Assembly: GCA_001599595.1 (NCBI GenBank)
Contig: BCHH01000009.1
Span: 670,099 to 734,098, forward strand
Length of the DNA: 64,000 bases
From: Beverwykella pulmonaria
Lineage: Eukaryota > Ascomycota > Dothideomycetes > Pleosporales > Melanommataceae
Direction of reading: 5' to 3'
Shown: in pieces, positions 24,206-35,849 of the stretch
Layout: each line of letters starts with the position of its first letter
Position numbering within the stretch: the stretch's first letter is position 1
Notes under the pieces: generated by a model
Seen by the model: only the letters and a program-made list of their open reading frames with translations
Told to the model about the DNA's origin: nothing
Database searches by the model: none
Program-made: the position numbers and the translations under genes

Positions 24206-24726
24206 CGACACCATCTCGCAGGTGTGCTCTAGATTAGAGCGAACGAATGCTCATGATGTTAATACCATGAAGAGAGCGAATTTGAGATGGTCATTGATGT
24301 GAATATGAGCAATATTGATATGAGCGATGCTTTAATGACGACGAATGCGCAGCTCGCAGGATTTCGGCCCTTGGTTTGTTTTGCATTTGCATCACGGTAT
24401 TGCCCGGTGCGTGGAGTTCTGGTCGGGACGATGGGTTTGCCTTCACAGCGCGCGCTGCGTCTCTGCGTTTTCAATAGTAAGGTTAGATAGTTCGGCATTT
24501 ATTCGAAAAACAATATATACAATCTGCCAGTCACTCTTCACTCCGCTTAGAATTGAAACTTATGCACACCACTTTAAGAGAATGCAAGTCACGTGGGTGC
24601 GTTAGTAATCTTAGAATGCTGCCAAGCCTCCGGCAGGCAATTTGAACCTCGCGCCCGCCGCGCTCTTGAACCTACCACTTGCGCAATTACACCAACAGTG
24701 ACATAGGCCCGCACGCTCTTTTCAAA
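24206..24726. other. Intergenic, no gene seen
   Basis: About 520 bp between same-strand genes. A tRNA-like string on the minus strand near 24630-24720 was examined and rejected. It probably contains the aquaporin 3' end and the promoter of the Clr5-domain gene. Confidence 0.4.
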
Positions 24727-26893
24727 ATGGTTTACAACTGGGATGGCAAGGAAGCCGAATGCTACAGGCTGTATGTAGCAGAGAAAAAGAACCTTGAGGA
24801 GGTGATGGATTACTGGGAGCAGAGAGGTTTCGCGCCAAGGTGAGTGACTTGCACATCGACTGCGCAGGTGCAGCTACGGGTCGCCGTACATTTCCCACTC
24901 TCATCCGAGATTCAAGGGTCTGCTTTGGAGAGAAGGGCATTCAATATATGATGCTAATGATGATACTGCAGCAAACGCGCTTTCCAAACTCAGTTCAAGG
25001 TACGCATCCTTTCACCCTCAACCTGACCACAAATCTGCTTTATACGCCACCCTACGCCACCTTTAGCCCCCCTAGATTTCTGACTAACGCAACCACCAGC
25101 GATGGAACTTCCCCTCCAAGCACCATCCCGCGCACAAGAATCCGGCGCTCACCGCCCGTGTCAAGGAACTATGGGAGAAGAATGTCATGCAGAAAGATAT
25201 GTTCGAAACTCTCCGCAATGAAGGCTTCGAAATCAACGATCGCGAGTTGATGAGACTACGTCTAAGATTTGGATGGATGCTCCGAGATAGTAGTGGAAGA
25301 GTACGCAAGAGAAAGGAGAACGATGACAGATCTGCACCCAAGTCGAAGAAGACCAAGAAGCAGAAGACGGTTTCCGGCAGCGGACTGATTAACCAGCTTG
25401 CGGATGCGATATTACAGGACGAAAGTTCTAGCGAGGAAGTGGAGTCCGAGGCCGGCGAAGATGCTCAAGAACAGGCACCGCCGGAAGCGGCAACAACACA
25501 AGCATTGCCTGAGCTCCCAACTCTGGACCCTGAAGAGCTTCTACGGAGACAGCTACGACTGGAACAGCTTCAGCGCGAGAGTGAGGAGAAGTGGCAAGCA
25601 AGGAAACGGCGAAGGAGGACTCGTGGATGGGCTGGCTTGCCCGCAGATGCCCCAGGCGAGCCTCCTCGATTCCCTTCAGAGACAACGCTCGACGAAAGCA
25701 AGGCCTTCCTTACCCTGGACAACAAATTGTATCGCGAAGTACGAGAACAGTTCCAGGCACTATGCGAAGAGCATGGTGTCATCAAGAAGACCGCTGCGGG
25801 CCCTGAGAAATGGGCTCGAATCAAAGAGCAGCTAATTCGGCAGAACGCACATTTAGCCGCGGTCTTTCAACAGGACGACGAGGCGAGACAGCAGACTGAG
25901 ACGATGTCGACACTGAGTAATTCTAAAGCGCTTTCACTCGATGTCATATGTATGGATGTTACGAAACGTATGCGGACACTTGACAGCAGGATGGGCATTC
26001 CTGAAGCCAAGAATATGCTGGGTCTCAATCCTGCAGAAACTCGAGATGTCAGAACTGCCTTCTATAACAAATTGAAGGCTGATCACTTCACAAACAAACT
26101 TGAAGCTGGTGACCAACATTGGAATGAGCTGAAGCAAACCTGGGTTCAAGAATCTGAGCTTCTTACACGGATTCTTGCCGCTGGCGACGCCGACCCTAAT
26201 TACGCCGAGAAATTGAAGGCCGTCGAAGTGCTAGCACGAGATGTCATGAAGCGGCTACGGAACGAAAACTGTCAAAAGGACCCATCTCGGAAGAAGCAAA
26301 TCAATCAAGGACCTGGACCAGGACCTGCGCCTCCCTCGGTGCTACCTCATGCGTCAAACACGCACCTCAAGAACCAGCAGAAGAATACTAATAGCGTCCA
26401 AGTGCGGCCGGCCAACCCCTTACCTTCAATGTCTAGTTCTTCTGACTTTCAAATCGATCCCACGCTCTTACTAGCAGCAAGTGACGCGTCCGCAATTCCC
26501 ACCTCATCCCACCCAAATACCCAGCATCAGCCTCGAGTCCACCACAACCCGTACGTGCTCGCCCCTCACTTCTTCAGCAGCATCCCCTTGCCCATATACT
26601 TCCGACTCCATCCGCACTCCAGCACCAGTATGCCGAACAAGACTGTCTGGCTGGGCATCATGCAAGCTGGCACGGTCTCAGAATTACGGAGCCTGGCAAT
26701 GAGGGAGCATCCTGGCACGGTAGTGGTGAAGCTTGAGGGATTAGTTGTGCACAAGATAGAGGGGCAGCTGGATAGGGAGATTACGATCGCAATTGATGAT
26801 GAAGAGGAGTTGGGGGCATATTTGGAACATGTAGCTGATGAGAAAGTGACATTTTTGGTGCTGTTGGCGTTACAGGGTGGGAGCTATGTGTAG
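24727..26893 (+). CDS. Clr5-domain protein
   Basis: Exons: 24727-24839, 24972-24999 (28 nt) and 25100-26893; 644 residues. The first 54 residues form a Clr5-type DNA/chromatin-associated domain: a start with YNWDGKEAECYRLYVAEKKNLEEVMDYW, followed after two splices by RAFQTQFKRWNFPSKHHPAHKN. The phase-consistent 28-nt exon is needed to join the halves. A nuclear-type basic patch (KSKKTKKQK) lies near residue 110, followed by an acidic stretch, a coiled-coil Gln/Glu-rich part, and a C-terminal region that includes a possible folded segment (SELRSLAMREHPGTVVVKLEGLVVHKI). Clr5 in fission yeast acts in heterochromatic silencing, but most filamentous-fungal members of this family are uncharacterised, so the role here is unknown. 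Confidence 0.85.
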
Positions 26894-27772
26894 GGCGGAC
26901 GAGCTTGTAAGGGGCAGGATACTTGTGTGCTCTATTCCCGAAATGGATGTATCGTTGTAATGTGACAGCCACGCCCGACCGAGCAACAATTATATATCTA
27001 CATACCCGAAAGTTGGCGCTAGCAATGGCCAAACAAGTTAAGTCTGCAGAACTCCAAAACTCCACAACACAGCTCTCACAATCTCTTCCCGAGAGAATCT
27101 CTACAGAAGTGCTCTACCGCATAGCAGAGCAAATGATGTCCAATTCGCCTACTAGCAGCGGCGGATACAGCTAAAGATGCGTGTCCTATTTCTATATTAT
27201 GCACTCTTCTATCTTAGTGTAACTCTCTGTCGATATCTGAGATTAACCAATACCCTTGAAGCTTGACCGAGATTGGCACTTTCTGGACTTGCATGATCTG
27301 CTTTTTATGCTTGCCGCCCGGCCTCTCTTTTTGGTTCTAAACTTGCTATTTATCTCGCCCGTGCTTGCTTCGAATATCTATGGGTATCTGAGATTAGCCA
27401 ACTTGCATGCTCTATCATGCTTATCGCCCGATCCCTTCCTTATTTACAAACTCACAGCTCATAAGGTTTATTTCGTGTACATGCTTCGTTTAGATATAAA
27501 GCTCTAGGAGCTTCCGAGAAGATGTGAACTCCATGCGATCATGCTACACTAAACTCACCTCCAACTACGCTTTTAAACGCCAACCGAATAAGATCTTTAT
27601 TATTAAGAACAGTGTGGGCTGCATTGGTAAATTCGGGTGGTATTACACTATCAAGTGCTGTTACTGTGCGTTTATGTCATAATGTGTCATACACAAAACT
27701 CACACCACCTCCCTCATTCCTAATCTGCGTCAACAATCTTTCTAATCCACACACAATCATATCGCCAATCAT
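26894..27772. other. Low-density region with relic-like sequence
   Basis: No intact gene is seen. One short plus-strand frame (26923-27174) includes SLPERISTEVLYRIAEQMM, which faintly resembles an F-box helix, but there is no supporting context. The 27.2-27.5 kb part is AT-rich and holds the imperfect repeat listed separately. Confidence 0.35.
27234..27450 (+). repeat. Imperfect direct repeat, two copies about 151 bp apart
   Basis: TATCTGAGATTAACCAA at 27234-27250 recurs as TATCTGAGATTAGCCAA at 27385-27401. Each copy is followed by ACTTGCATG and then a diverged ATGCTTRYCGCCCGRYC stretch. The copies differ by substitutions and small gaps, as in an old decayed duplication. Confidence 0.5.
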
Positions 27773-28745
27773 GCCCCGACAAATCTGCACGCACTGGCCT
27801 TCCATCCCAGAACTGCCCAACCCAAACTTCTCCTCATACCCATCCTCACCATCCTGGGAACCCCTCACACGCTTCGCGCTTTGGTGGCCACGCCTGGCCA
27901 CGACTCGAGTACCCCGAGCAAGAAGTACCCAGCCCTCGAGCTAAAGCACTTTTGGCAGCTAGAAATGAGTCATGTCTTCAGTATGTGGACGACGACAGGT
28001 CCACCCCAGTTCTACACGTTTTCTTTGAGAAGTGGAAGAGGCTGGGCAAAGAAGACGTGCAGCCAAATGTCCACGCTTGGCTTAGTGACTTGGGGGCTCT
28101 GTCCAGTTGTGAGCGAGATGACGCTGAAGAGATTGTGGGGTTGTTGTTGGCTAATGGATTAAAGTCAGGTGCGTCTGCCGTTGCAGCCCCGTTGACAAGC
28201 AACGCATGACAAGACTATCTTCGTTTTATTCGTCGAAGCAGGCTAGAGTGTCGATTCGCCACTCAGTGTTGTTGGCCCGCCTATGTTAAGGTTAGTACGA
28301 ACAACCCCCTCAAACAAGCGTTCCAATAGTGTCTATCTCTCGGCGCAAACCCCAACGCCGCGTCCCCCTCCAGACCACGATTCTGGAGCACGCAGTTGGC
28401 TACAGAACTGTCGATTCGCTCAAACTGCTCGTCTCCATCGGCGGGAACATCAAATCTCCCTCCCCATCTAATGACATCGTTGTCCATGCTGTCCAAGCCC
28501 GCTCTCTATCTGAAAATCGCTTACCTATCATGGACTATCGGTTCGACAAAGGCGCAGATGTAAGCGCGTACTATACGTAGAATCACAGCCCGGAATTCCC
28601 GACGGGGCTAGAAGTGGGGAATGGCATGCAGACGGCGCTGCATTTGGCTATTGAGAAGAAAGGTAAGAAGTGATGAAGTTGTTAATTCGACGGGGGCGGA
28701 CACGAGGAAGGATTGTGGAATTGGTTTTCTAGCGCGTCTTTAGGG
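27773..28745 (+). pseudogene. Decayed ankyrin-repeat protein gene
   Basis: Ankyrin-like fragments are spread over two or more frames. Upstream pieces include KALLAARNESCLQYVDDD and VLHVFFEKWKRL (27940-28030) and EEIVGLLLANGLKSG. A second block from 28329 reads EHAVGYRTVDSLKLLVSIGG, then IMDYRFDKGADVSAYYT. It meets an in-frame TAG at 28578-28580 and continues in the same frame to the classic ankyrin motif TALHLAIEKKGKK. Further on, KLLIRRG followed by ADTRKD needs a one-base shift (about 28695-28710). The first ATG-led frame (27773) also needs a shift to join. I read this as a pseudogene; an unusual spliced gene is possible but cannot remove both lesions simply. Confidence 0.55.
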
Positions 28746-30028
28746 GGCTGAGTTATCCAGCTTGATAGCTTGTGGTCACCATGATCTATATGGGGTCTTC
28801 TAATGTAGCGTTCACCTCTCCATATGTGTGATGGTTTATACGAGAGATATCTGGAATATCTCTGTCCTCTTGAGACTTTACGTCCAAACTGCTATACATC
28901 CATGAAAGCTTTGACCTTGATAATGAGTAATTTGGTCTGTTCCCGTCGTACATCAGCCAAAAACACTTCAGAGTACATCACTTTAAGGTTTCTGCATTGA
29001 TACCAAACGAAGAATGGTAGAATTAAGGCTACAAAAAAAGAGTTTTGGATCGGAGGGGTGTCTGGAAGTTTCAACCGTGAACTCGAGAGTGACACAGCAC
29101 ACCCAAGACGCCACCCCACACGACCATGCACCGACAACCATCGCCTCTATGACGTATTCTCTCTATCTCCAGTCTACTAACCAAGCCAACGCTAAAGGAG
29201 CCAAAAAAAACAGGCCACAATAGCGTGCAATGGGTCCGCTTCTACGTACGACCCTCTAGCTGTTCCTCCAATTCGCTAGATTTCACTAATACAGCATCTA
29301 TTGTAGCTCTTCAATAAAGCTAAGAATCTTCAAATCTACAGGGAAAATATGGACTAGACGTGGCCCTCTGTCCCCGTAGATAGAAAGAGAGGACATTCGT
29401 TCACATCAGTGTCAAGCTGGATATGAGAATACGCCATGGGTTGGCACATGCTACATGTTATACAGTTTATGAGGATACATACACAGCTATGTATATACTA
29501 AATCCATGTTTTCATACCTTTCATACTAGTAAATAAGACTGTATAGCAAAGGACAAAGCTCTGGAATAAAACAGATATCGCGGCAGAGGAGACGAGAACG
29601 TGACCTTTTAATCCTGTTAGAGATATTTAGATTGACTCGTGGTTATAGATACTATACTAGCAGCATAGCTAATTTCGAACTCTAAGGAATAATTTTTGGA
29701 CAATTATGGATGTTGAAGACAAGGAGGATTTTGGAGGTACCCGAGGTGATCTAGAAGCCAAGCCTTCGGTCTCAGTTCGCCCGAACCCCAGATCTCACAA
29801 CCAGAGAGATCCATCGGCTTCTTTTCCACACTTCGCCGCCTGGTTAGCATATAAACACAATGGCTGCTCCTATACCTTTACATTTCATCAAAGTAGCCTT
29901 TCATTGCTCCGTCTTCCCTCCTGCTTCCTCTAGACCTCCCATCTGAACATACGACGAACCCCGCACCCTCCCCTCCCCGCCCCTCCCTCCACGACTGCAA
30001 CACAGAGCTCCTATTTGGCGCATCTACG
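28746..30028. other. Intergenic, no gene seen
   Basis: About 1.3 kb of AT-rich sequence with many TA steps. No conserved frame is visible. The last 150 bp before 30029 are C/T-rich and probably the LRA1 promoter and leader. Confidence 0.4.
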
Positions 30029-30966
30029 ATGACCACTCCACAGCTCCTCACCGGCAAGAATATGGCGATTACCGGCGGTGCAACAGGCATCGGCCGCGCC
30101 ATCGCACTCGGGTACCTCTCTCACGGTGCCAACGTAGCCGTCAACCACCTAGGAGACCCCCCGTCCCACGAGCAATTCCAGACCATTGTCTCCGAAGCAT
30201 CGAAAACCCTCGGACTAAGCAAAGAGGAGGTAGAGAAAAGGCTAATCGAAGTCCCGGGCTCCGTCTCCGATGAAGAGACCGGCAAGAAGCTCGTAGAAGA
30301 AGTCGTCAAGCGATGGGGACGGTTGGATATATTCGTTAGTAACGCGGGTGTTTGCGAGTTCAAGGAGTTTCTGGAGTACTTCATCCCATCACCCCTCTTA
30401 ACTATCTACTAACGCAGAGACAATAGGATAACACCCACCCTCTGGGTCCATCACCTAACCACCAACCTAACCGGCTCCTTCCACACGATCCAAGCCGCCG
30501 CACAACAACTCTCCACCCAGTCCCCCCCCGGCGGCTCCATAATCGGCATCTCCTCCATTTCCGCTTTGGTCGGCGGCGCCCAACAGGCACACTACACGCC
30601 CACGAAAGCCGGCATCCTCTCTTTAATCCAAAGCTGTGCATGTGCATTGGGAAAATTCAACATCAGGTGCAACGCTTTATTGCCGGGCACTATACGCACG
30701 CAGTTGAACGAGGATGACTTAAAGGATGAGAAGAAGAGGGAGTATATGGAGGGCAGGATCCCGCTGGGGAGGACGGGGGTGCCGGAAGATTTGGTAGGGC
30801 CGGCGGTGTTTTTGGGGAGTGAGTTGAGTGGGTATGTGGTGAGTTTGTTCTTCTTCTTGCTTCTGGGGAGGTGGATGAGTTGGGAGATGTGGATTTAGCT
30901 GACGTGTAAGAACAGACTGGTGCGCAGTTGCTGGTTGATGGGGGGTTGTTTGTTAATCTACAGTAA
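30029..30966 (+). CDS. LRA1: L-rhamnose 1-dehydrogenase (short-chain dehydrogenase, LRA1-like)
   Basis: Catalyses oxidation of L-rhamnose to L-rhamnono-lactone with NAD(P)+, the first step of fungal L-rhamnose catabolism. Exons: 30029-30375, 30427-30838 and 30916-30966; 269 residues. The SDR nucleotide motif is TGGATGIGRAIA, the NAG motif is VSNAGVCEF, the catalytic Ser lies in GISSISALVGG, and YxxxK is HYTPTKAG. Several blocks agree with what I remember of the yeast enzyme: the NAGVC segment with EFLE-ITP, GSIIGISSISALVGGA, RCNALLPGTI, EYMEGRIPLGRTG and a C-terminus GAQLLVDGGLFVNLQ. An alternative first acceptor 9 nt upstream would add three residues in frame. The gene runs tail to tail with a probable LRA2, which strongly supports the assignment. 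Confidence 0.85.
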
Positions 30967-31100
30967 GTGGTTGGAGAGTTCCGAGCATGGGTGGATATAT
31001 TTGACAGCTTGTGCCGTGATACGTAGTTTTCAATTCGTATTCATGCTTAATCCTAAATCTTCTTGCTGATGTACTAGATTCTGGCACCCAACATCCGTTA

Positions 31101-32434
31101 TTATACCTTGTCTCCCCCCAACCCCTTAATCCCATACGCCTCACACCCTGCCCTCCACCAAACAGCTTCCTGATCCCCGTTCTCTTCCTCCAACCACATT
31201 CCCACAACCTCCTTCCAAAGCCCCCAACTGCTATCGCCTCTCGGCCCCCCGATGTTGCAAACTGGCCAGTCGGAGCCAAACATCACTCTAGACCCGAATA
31301 CTTCACACACTTCTAAGTAAGGGCGTAGGCACTCCAGGATCTCTGTGGCAGAAGAGGGTGTTGGGCCAGGATCAAATTCGTTGAATGCACCTGACAGCTT
31401 CATGTAGACATTTTGGTCAGCGGCGAGGCGGGTGAGGGCGGCTTTGTAGCGCGAGAGGGAAGGCCAGGGTGTTGTTGGGGGCGGAAGGAGGGCTTTGCAG
31501 AGGTGATCTAGCATTATTAGTCAGTGTTTGTTGTAGAAGACGGAGGCGATAGAGGCAGTATCGAGTAAGGGACATCTCGTAGATGGTGATTCCACGCCGG
31601 ACAGATAGGGCAGTGCTTTACAGTGTCTAATCAGACCTTTTAGTCCTTTGCCGAACTTGATGCGGTTTGCCCTGCTCGACACTGGCTCTCTCATAAAGAA
31701 AGCGGGTGACACTCACTCAGTACGAATCTCACGCTCCCCTTCTCCGGGCTGTCCTTTTCCAACACCCTCACCTTCTGCACCATATCTGCCACAATCTCAA
31801 CAACATCGACCCCGTCCCTATGCGCATCAACGCCAACGTCAAAGCTCCACCCGTTGCCTTCCCTTCCACTTCTTAGCCTCAAGATGTTGCTGAGCCAGTC
31901 TTCCTTCTGAACCAAGCCCTCGACGTAGCCCGATCCTTTGCCCTGTAGCAGGTATCGGAACCCGACCACTCGGCTCCATAAAAGCGGACCGGCAACTTCC
32001 TCCGCGACTTGGAGATACAAATTGAAGAGCGAAGGGGCGAGGTGAAACGGTGCCCATATCACGCAGCCCAGCATCTTTGCCCCATCACCAACAGCGAACC
32101 CATCACCATCTTTTGGAGTGTCCTCGACGATGCGCCGGAGAAACGTAAGCTCGTTGAGTGGCTCCTTTGCCCAAGTTCTCAGCGATTGAATCTTTGCATC
32201 TTCAGTAGCAAAATCTGGGATGGATTGCTCTGGAGTGGGGAGGTACCGGTCCGTTTCCACGTATATAAAGCCCGAGGGTTGAACTAGCGATGGAGTTGTG
32301 GCAGAGATGTAGTCAGATATCCCATGGCGTTTTGCTAAGGCGTGGCCTGGTGTCATCCAGGCATGGTCGGTTGGTGAGGTGGATGTACTCGGCCAGAGGT
32401 GGATATGAGTATCGAGGATCTGGTGTGGCGACAT
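31101..32434 (-). CDS. LRA2: L-rhamnono-gamma-lactonase, amidohydrolase-2 family (LRA2-like)
   Basis: Proposed second step of L-rhamnose breakdown: lactone to L-rhamnonate. Exons 32434-31717 and 31507-31101, intron 31716-31508 (209 nt); 374 residues. The metal-binding HxH is at the start (ILDTHIHLWPS). SGFIYVETDRYLP, GCVIWAPFHL, GFRYLLQGKG and, across the splice, VRFVLNHLCK follow the amidohydrolase-2 pattern. The late metal-binding Asp is in FGSDWPVCNIGG. The splice choice is fixed by joining RFVL to NHLCK. The stop lies 134 bp from the LRA1 stop on the other strand. Function rests on family plus neighbourhood; a lactonase for another sugar is the main alternative. Confidence 0.82.
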
Positions 32435-35400
32435 GTTGGTCTTGGTGGATGTGGCTGGTCATGCGGCGGCTAGAGGGTGAAGGTGTAATCGGAAAATTAG
32501 GGACTACAATGGCGCCAGTTTCGTATCCGATGAGGAATGTACGCTCACCAGGTCCAAACAGAACGGCAAAAGCGTCTCCGGCAGATACGGTAGGATTCTG
32601 CGAAACTAGCTTGATAACCTCCAGGCGCTTACGCTGTGTCCGTTGGTGGTTTGTTGCTGCAAGAAGCTTGTGGAGACGGCGGACTTGGCGAAACCAGATA
32701 GGCAAGTGATGGTTCCCTGACTCGAGACGCGAGGTCGGCTATTCTGCCGCGATGGAGATGCAAGTGGACATGGATATGTGTGGATGCACCTAGTGCGAAA
32801 GTTCAGGCGAATTCCCGAAGAGTGCTTTCCGACCCCATACCGGTGATACTGAGCTGCATAGACCAAGCTAGTATGCCGTGTCGCATTTGCACTGAATTGG
32901 AAAACAGAAGCTGGGCCGAGAACTCGATACGAAGCGGATATCAAGGAAGTCGAGCGCGCAGATCAAGGCAGGGAGCTCGTCAACTCACGATACCCAAGTG
33001 AGGATGCAGACGATTAGCTGGCATTGGACTCCACCCATGACAGCCTGTAGCGAAACTCTGATCGAGAAGTCACCCTCATGTCAAGTGTCAGGCAATCTTG
33101 GAAAGTTTGGTTGTTGAGGAGTAGCTCGAGCCACCGTGGTTCTGCCGTGACCGTTTCCTGATTTGAAGGTGGGGAGGCGTTAACGTTGCGGAGAAACTAC
33201 GGCTGACAAAGTCGCCGTCACGTGCCCGGCAGACATCGTGACCCTCGATGCCATCTCGTCTGTCTCCACCTCGTGCCACTGTAATTACCGAGCGCTGGCC
33301 GACTGCAGATTGGATTTCCCATTCCAGTTGACGTTTCAACGGCCAGTCACAGCTTTTCAAGCCCACCTCTACGGCGTTCGTAGCGTCCTATCTTCAACTC
33401 GACCCTTACTCTATGTTCAGCGTGACTTTTCCCTTTAGTGTTCAATCAAGGTTAACACCGGCACTAGATTACATTATGACTAAGTCGCATCCACTACTGT
33501 GTACTCCATGATTCCGCCCCGCCATAGCAAGCTGCTCCCACCGCGATCCATCGTTCGCCCATCATCCCACCACCGGGCTTCTCTCAAGTCTCCCTCTAAC
33601 CGCAGCGCGTCTGGCCAGGCTGCCTAAGAATACGGCATGCTCACTGACTCGCTCCCGACATCCAGTAAAGGCGGGGCACGGTGGAGGATCAGAATCGTGA
33701 CAAAGGCTTAGTGGGAGACTGGCGCGGTTTACGCCTGGCTAGGTGGGTGGACGCAGGCTACTGCACAACATAATGGTTCGCCGAGTCTCGGTCTTGGTAT
33801 ACTGAACGCTGTGATAGAGTTCTCTAGCGTGGGACAATGTGCTTGACGTGGAGGCAGGATCCGGTGTTTGAGACGTGTGCACTTAGATCAATGATGAGGT
33901 TGTACATGTACTTTTGTCAAATGCGGATATTGGTGTTCGCATGACCGGATGGTGGTAGTCGTCTTTCATTCATCGACTGGCGCTGACTTGCTGATATCTG
34001 CGACTAGTGTTTTCTATTACAACGCGAGGTTTTGAGTTGAGTCTCATGATGTTTGCAGTCAGAAATTCTCGTCCAGTATGGCAGGGTACCCTATAATTTA
34101 GATTTCACTTGCGCACACTGATGTTAGTGTTATAGCAGTGTTGAGATATAATTGCTTAACGCTTGAACAATGGGGAGATAGACATCTCCTCAGCGGGTTC
34201 TGAAACTAAAACGTGGTTCGACCGTGAGACTCAGGAGACATGAACTGGAGAAATGGAGATGGGTGAAACTTGGTCTCGCGAGGACATAGGTTTGCCACTC
34301 TACCTTCGTGTTCACTGGCCTTCCCAAGCGGAGTCACAGGGTTCCGAGAAGTGGCTCGTTCCGTTTCCGGGATGATTATCGACTTGGATCTTGGTTCACA
34401 ACACGGAATGCCGATACGCGATATGACACAACCCGATGGCAAGACTCGGAGATCTTCCGACCACATATCCGAGGTCAACATCGTTGATCGTCAAGACCGA
34501 CGGAACCCGCAGAGCCCAGAAGCCAGAGAGCAACGGTTCGGATTGGAGTTCGTGATTTCACTGCTGTAAAATCAGATCTTTTGCATGCATGCGTTCATGA
34601 GCTTAATGAGCGTTCGCGTCTCCATCGGTACTCCCCGCTCTGGAGTGAGCCACCGTGGCAGACGTCGTTCCGTAGCGTGCAGAAAGCTTCCTTTTAGTTT
34701 CGAGACGACCGTCTCGGCTAGATGGTGAAGGTTTGGCAGACACCATTGGCAAGGTCGTCTCGGTAGCAACTTGTCTAGCAACGCGAAAGCGAGGCGATAA
34801 GGTCGACGGGAGAATAGGTGTCGGAAAGATGAGGATAATGAATGAAACCGAGTGTCAGTCACATTGTGAAGCGACGTTCAGGCCAAAGATGGCAGGTAAT
34901 TTCGAGTTAATAAGGAAAACGCGAGGAGGGTTGAGAAGAAATGATGCGCAAGGATTCCAACAGCAGATGCGTAGGATACCTCCACTCAGTGCTCAGGAAG
35001 CAAAAGCACCAATTTCCTGCCGTTGCAAGGTACCATAGTGAAATTGAGGTACATGCTGCATGTTTCAACTTACACGGAGCAAAGATCGACTGATGTGTAG
35101 GGATGAGAATGCGGGTCGAAGAAGCAAAACAATCAAACGGGATGAAGCCGAATGCTTCCTCAGGCGCATGCTTTACCGAGTGCTTTCTTCCTCCTGTGCG
35201 TGGACCCTTTGCCGGCGAATGATAGTCGATGAAAAGATTTGCATGGACCCAGCGAGATGGTATCCATTGAGAGGTCGGGAAGCGAAAAAAAAAAATCAAA
35301 CGTATGTGCTTGATCTGGCTCGCGAAGATGAGTCCGTTTCTGGGAGTTCCGGAATCGGCAAAGCCTTGGAGTCGGTCCGTGAAGTCACGTCTAGTCGGTG

Positions 35401-35849
35401 GAATCACATCAAGGGTACATACAGGTACATATGTACTGCGTCTGCGTACAGACGTGGATGGAGACTAGAACTAACAATAAGCCGTGTCATTTTGATCACT
35501 CCACTCACACGGACAAGGGTGCGTCTGTCTGGTGGAGTGTGGTACTCAGTTGCCCTGCACCTGGACGCTTGTGGGATGTTAGGTGTTGATTCCCAAGACC
35601 TCATGGAGGCTCGTCCCTTCTCCGTGGAAGTACGGGTGGAACGCGGCACGCGATGAGTTGCTGTGCTCACGGCTGTGTGCTCACCATTCGCATACGACAT
35701 GCATTGTGTGCATCGGGGGCAGTCCTTGTCTGTCTGCATGCAGTCGTGGCTTTCAGTCTGACGAAACTTGCTACACAGCACTCCTGGGCCACTCGTGTTG
35801 TGCGAGGCTCTTGCTTGCACACTTCAAGCGATGACGAGACTGCTCACTA
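32435..35849. other. Intergenic, no confident gene
   Basis: About 3.4 kb upstream of LRA2. A minus-strand frame (32313-32705) overlaps the LRA2 start out of frame and has no recognisable domain. Other frames are short and have the composition expected of chance. No transposon ends, tRNA or repeats were identified by eye. Confidence 0.35.

Noticed and set aside
24630..24720. tRNA-like string on the minus strand (GGTTCAAAT with flanking GC)
   Set aside because: The supposed T-stem does not pair and no acceptor stem could be formed, so it is not a credible tRNA.
26923..27174. Short frame with an F-box-like helix (LPERISTEVLYRIAEQM)
   Set aside because: The resemblance is limited to one helix and there is no gene structure around it.
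29878..32434. Whole rhamnose utilisation cluster
   Set aside because: Only dehydrogenase and lactonase genes are present; I could not find a dehydratase, aldolase, transporter or regulator nearby.
32313..32705. Minus-strand frame overlapping the LRA2 start
   Set aside because: Considered as an LRA4 aldolase or regulator fragment, but no family motif was found and it overlaps LRA2 coding sequence out of frame.
33440..35849. Possible transposon remnant in the gene-poor region
   Set aside because: No terminal repeats, target-site duplication or transposase/reverse transcriptase motif could be seen.
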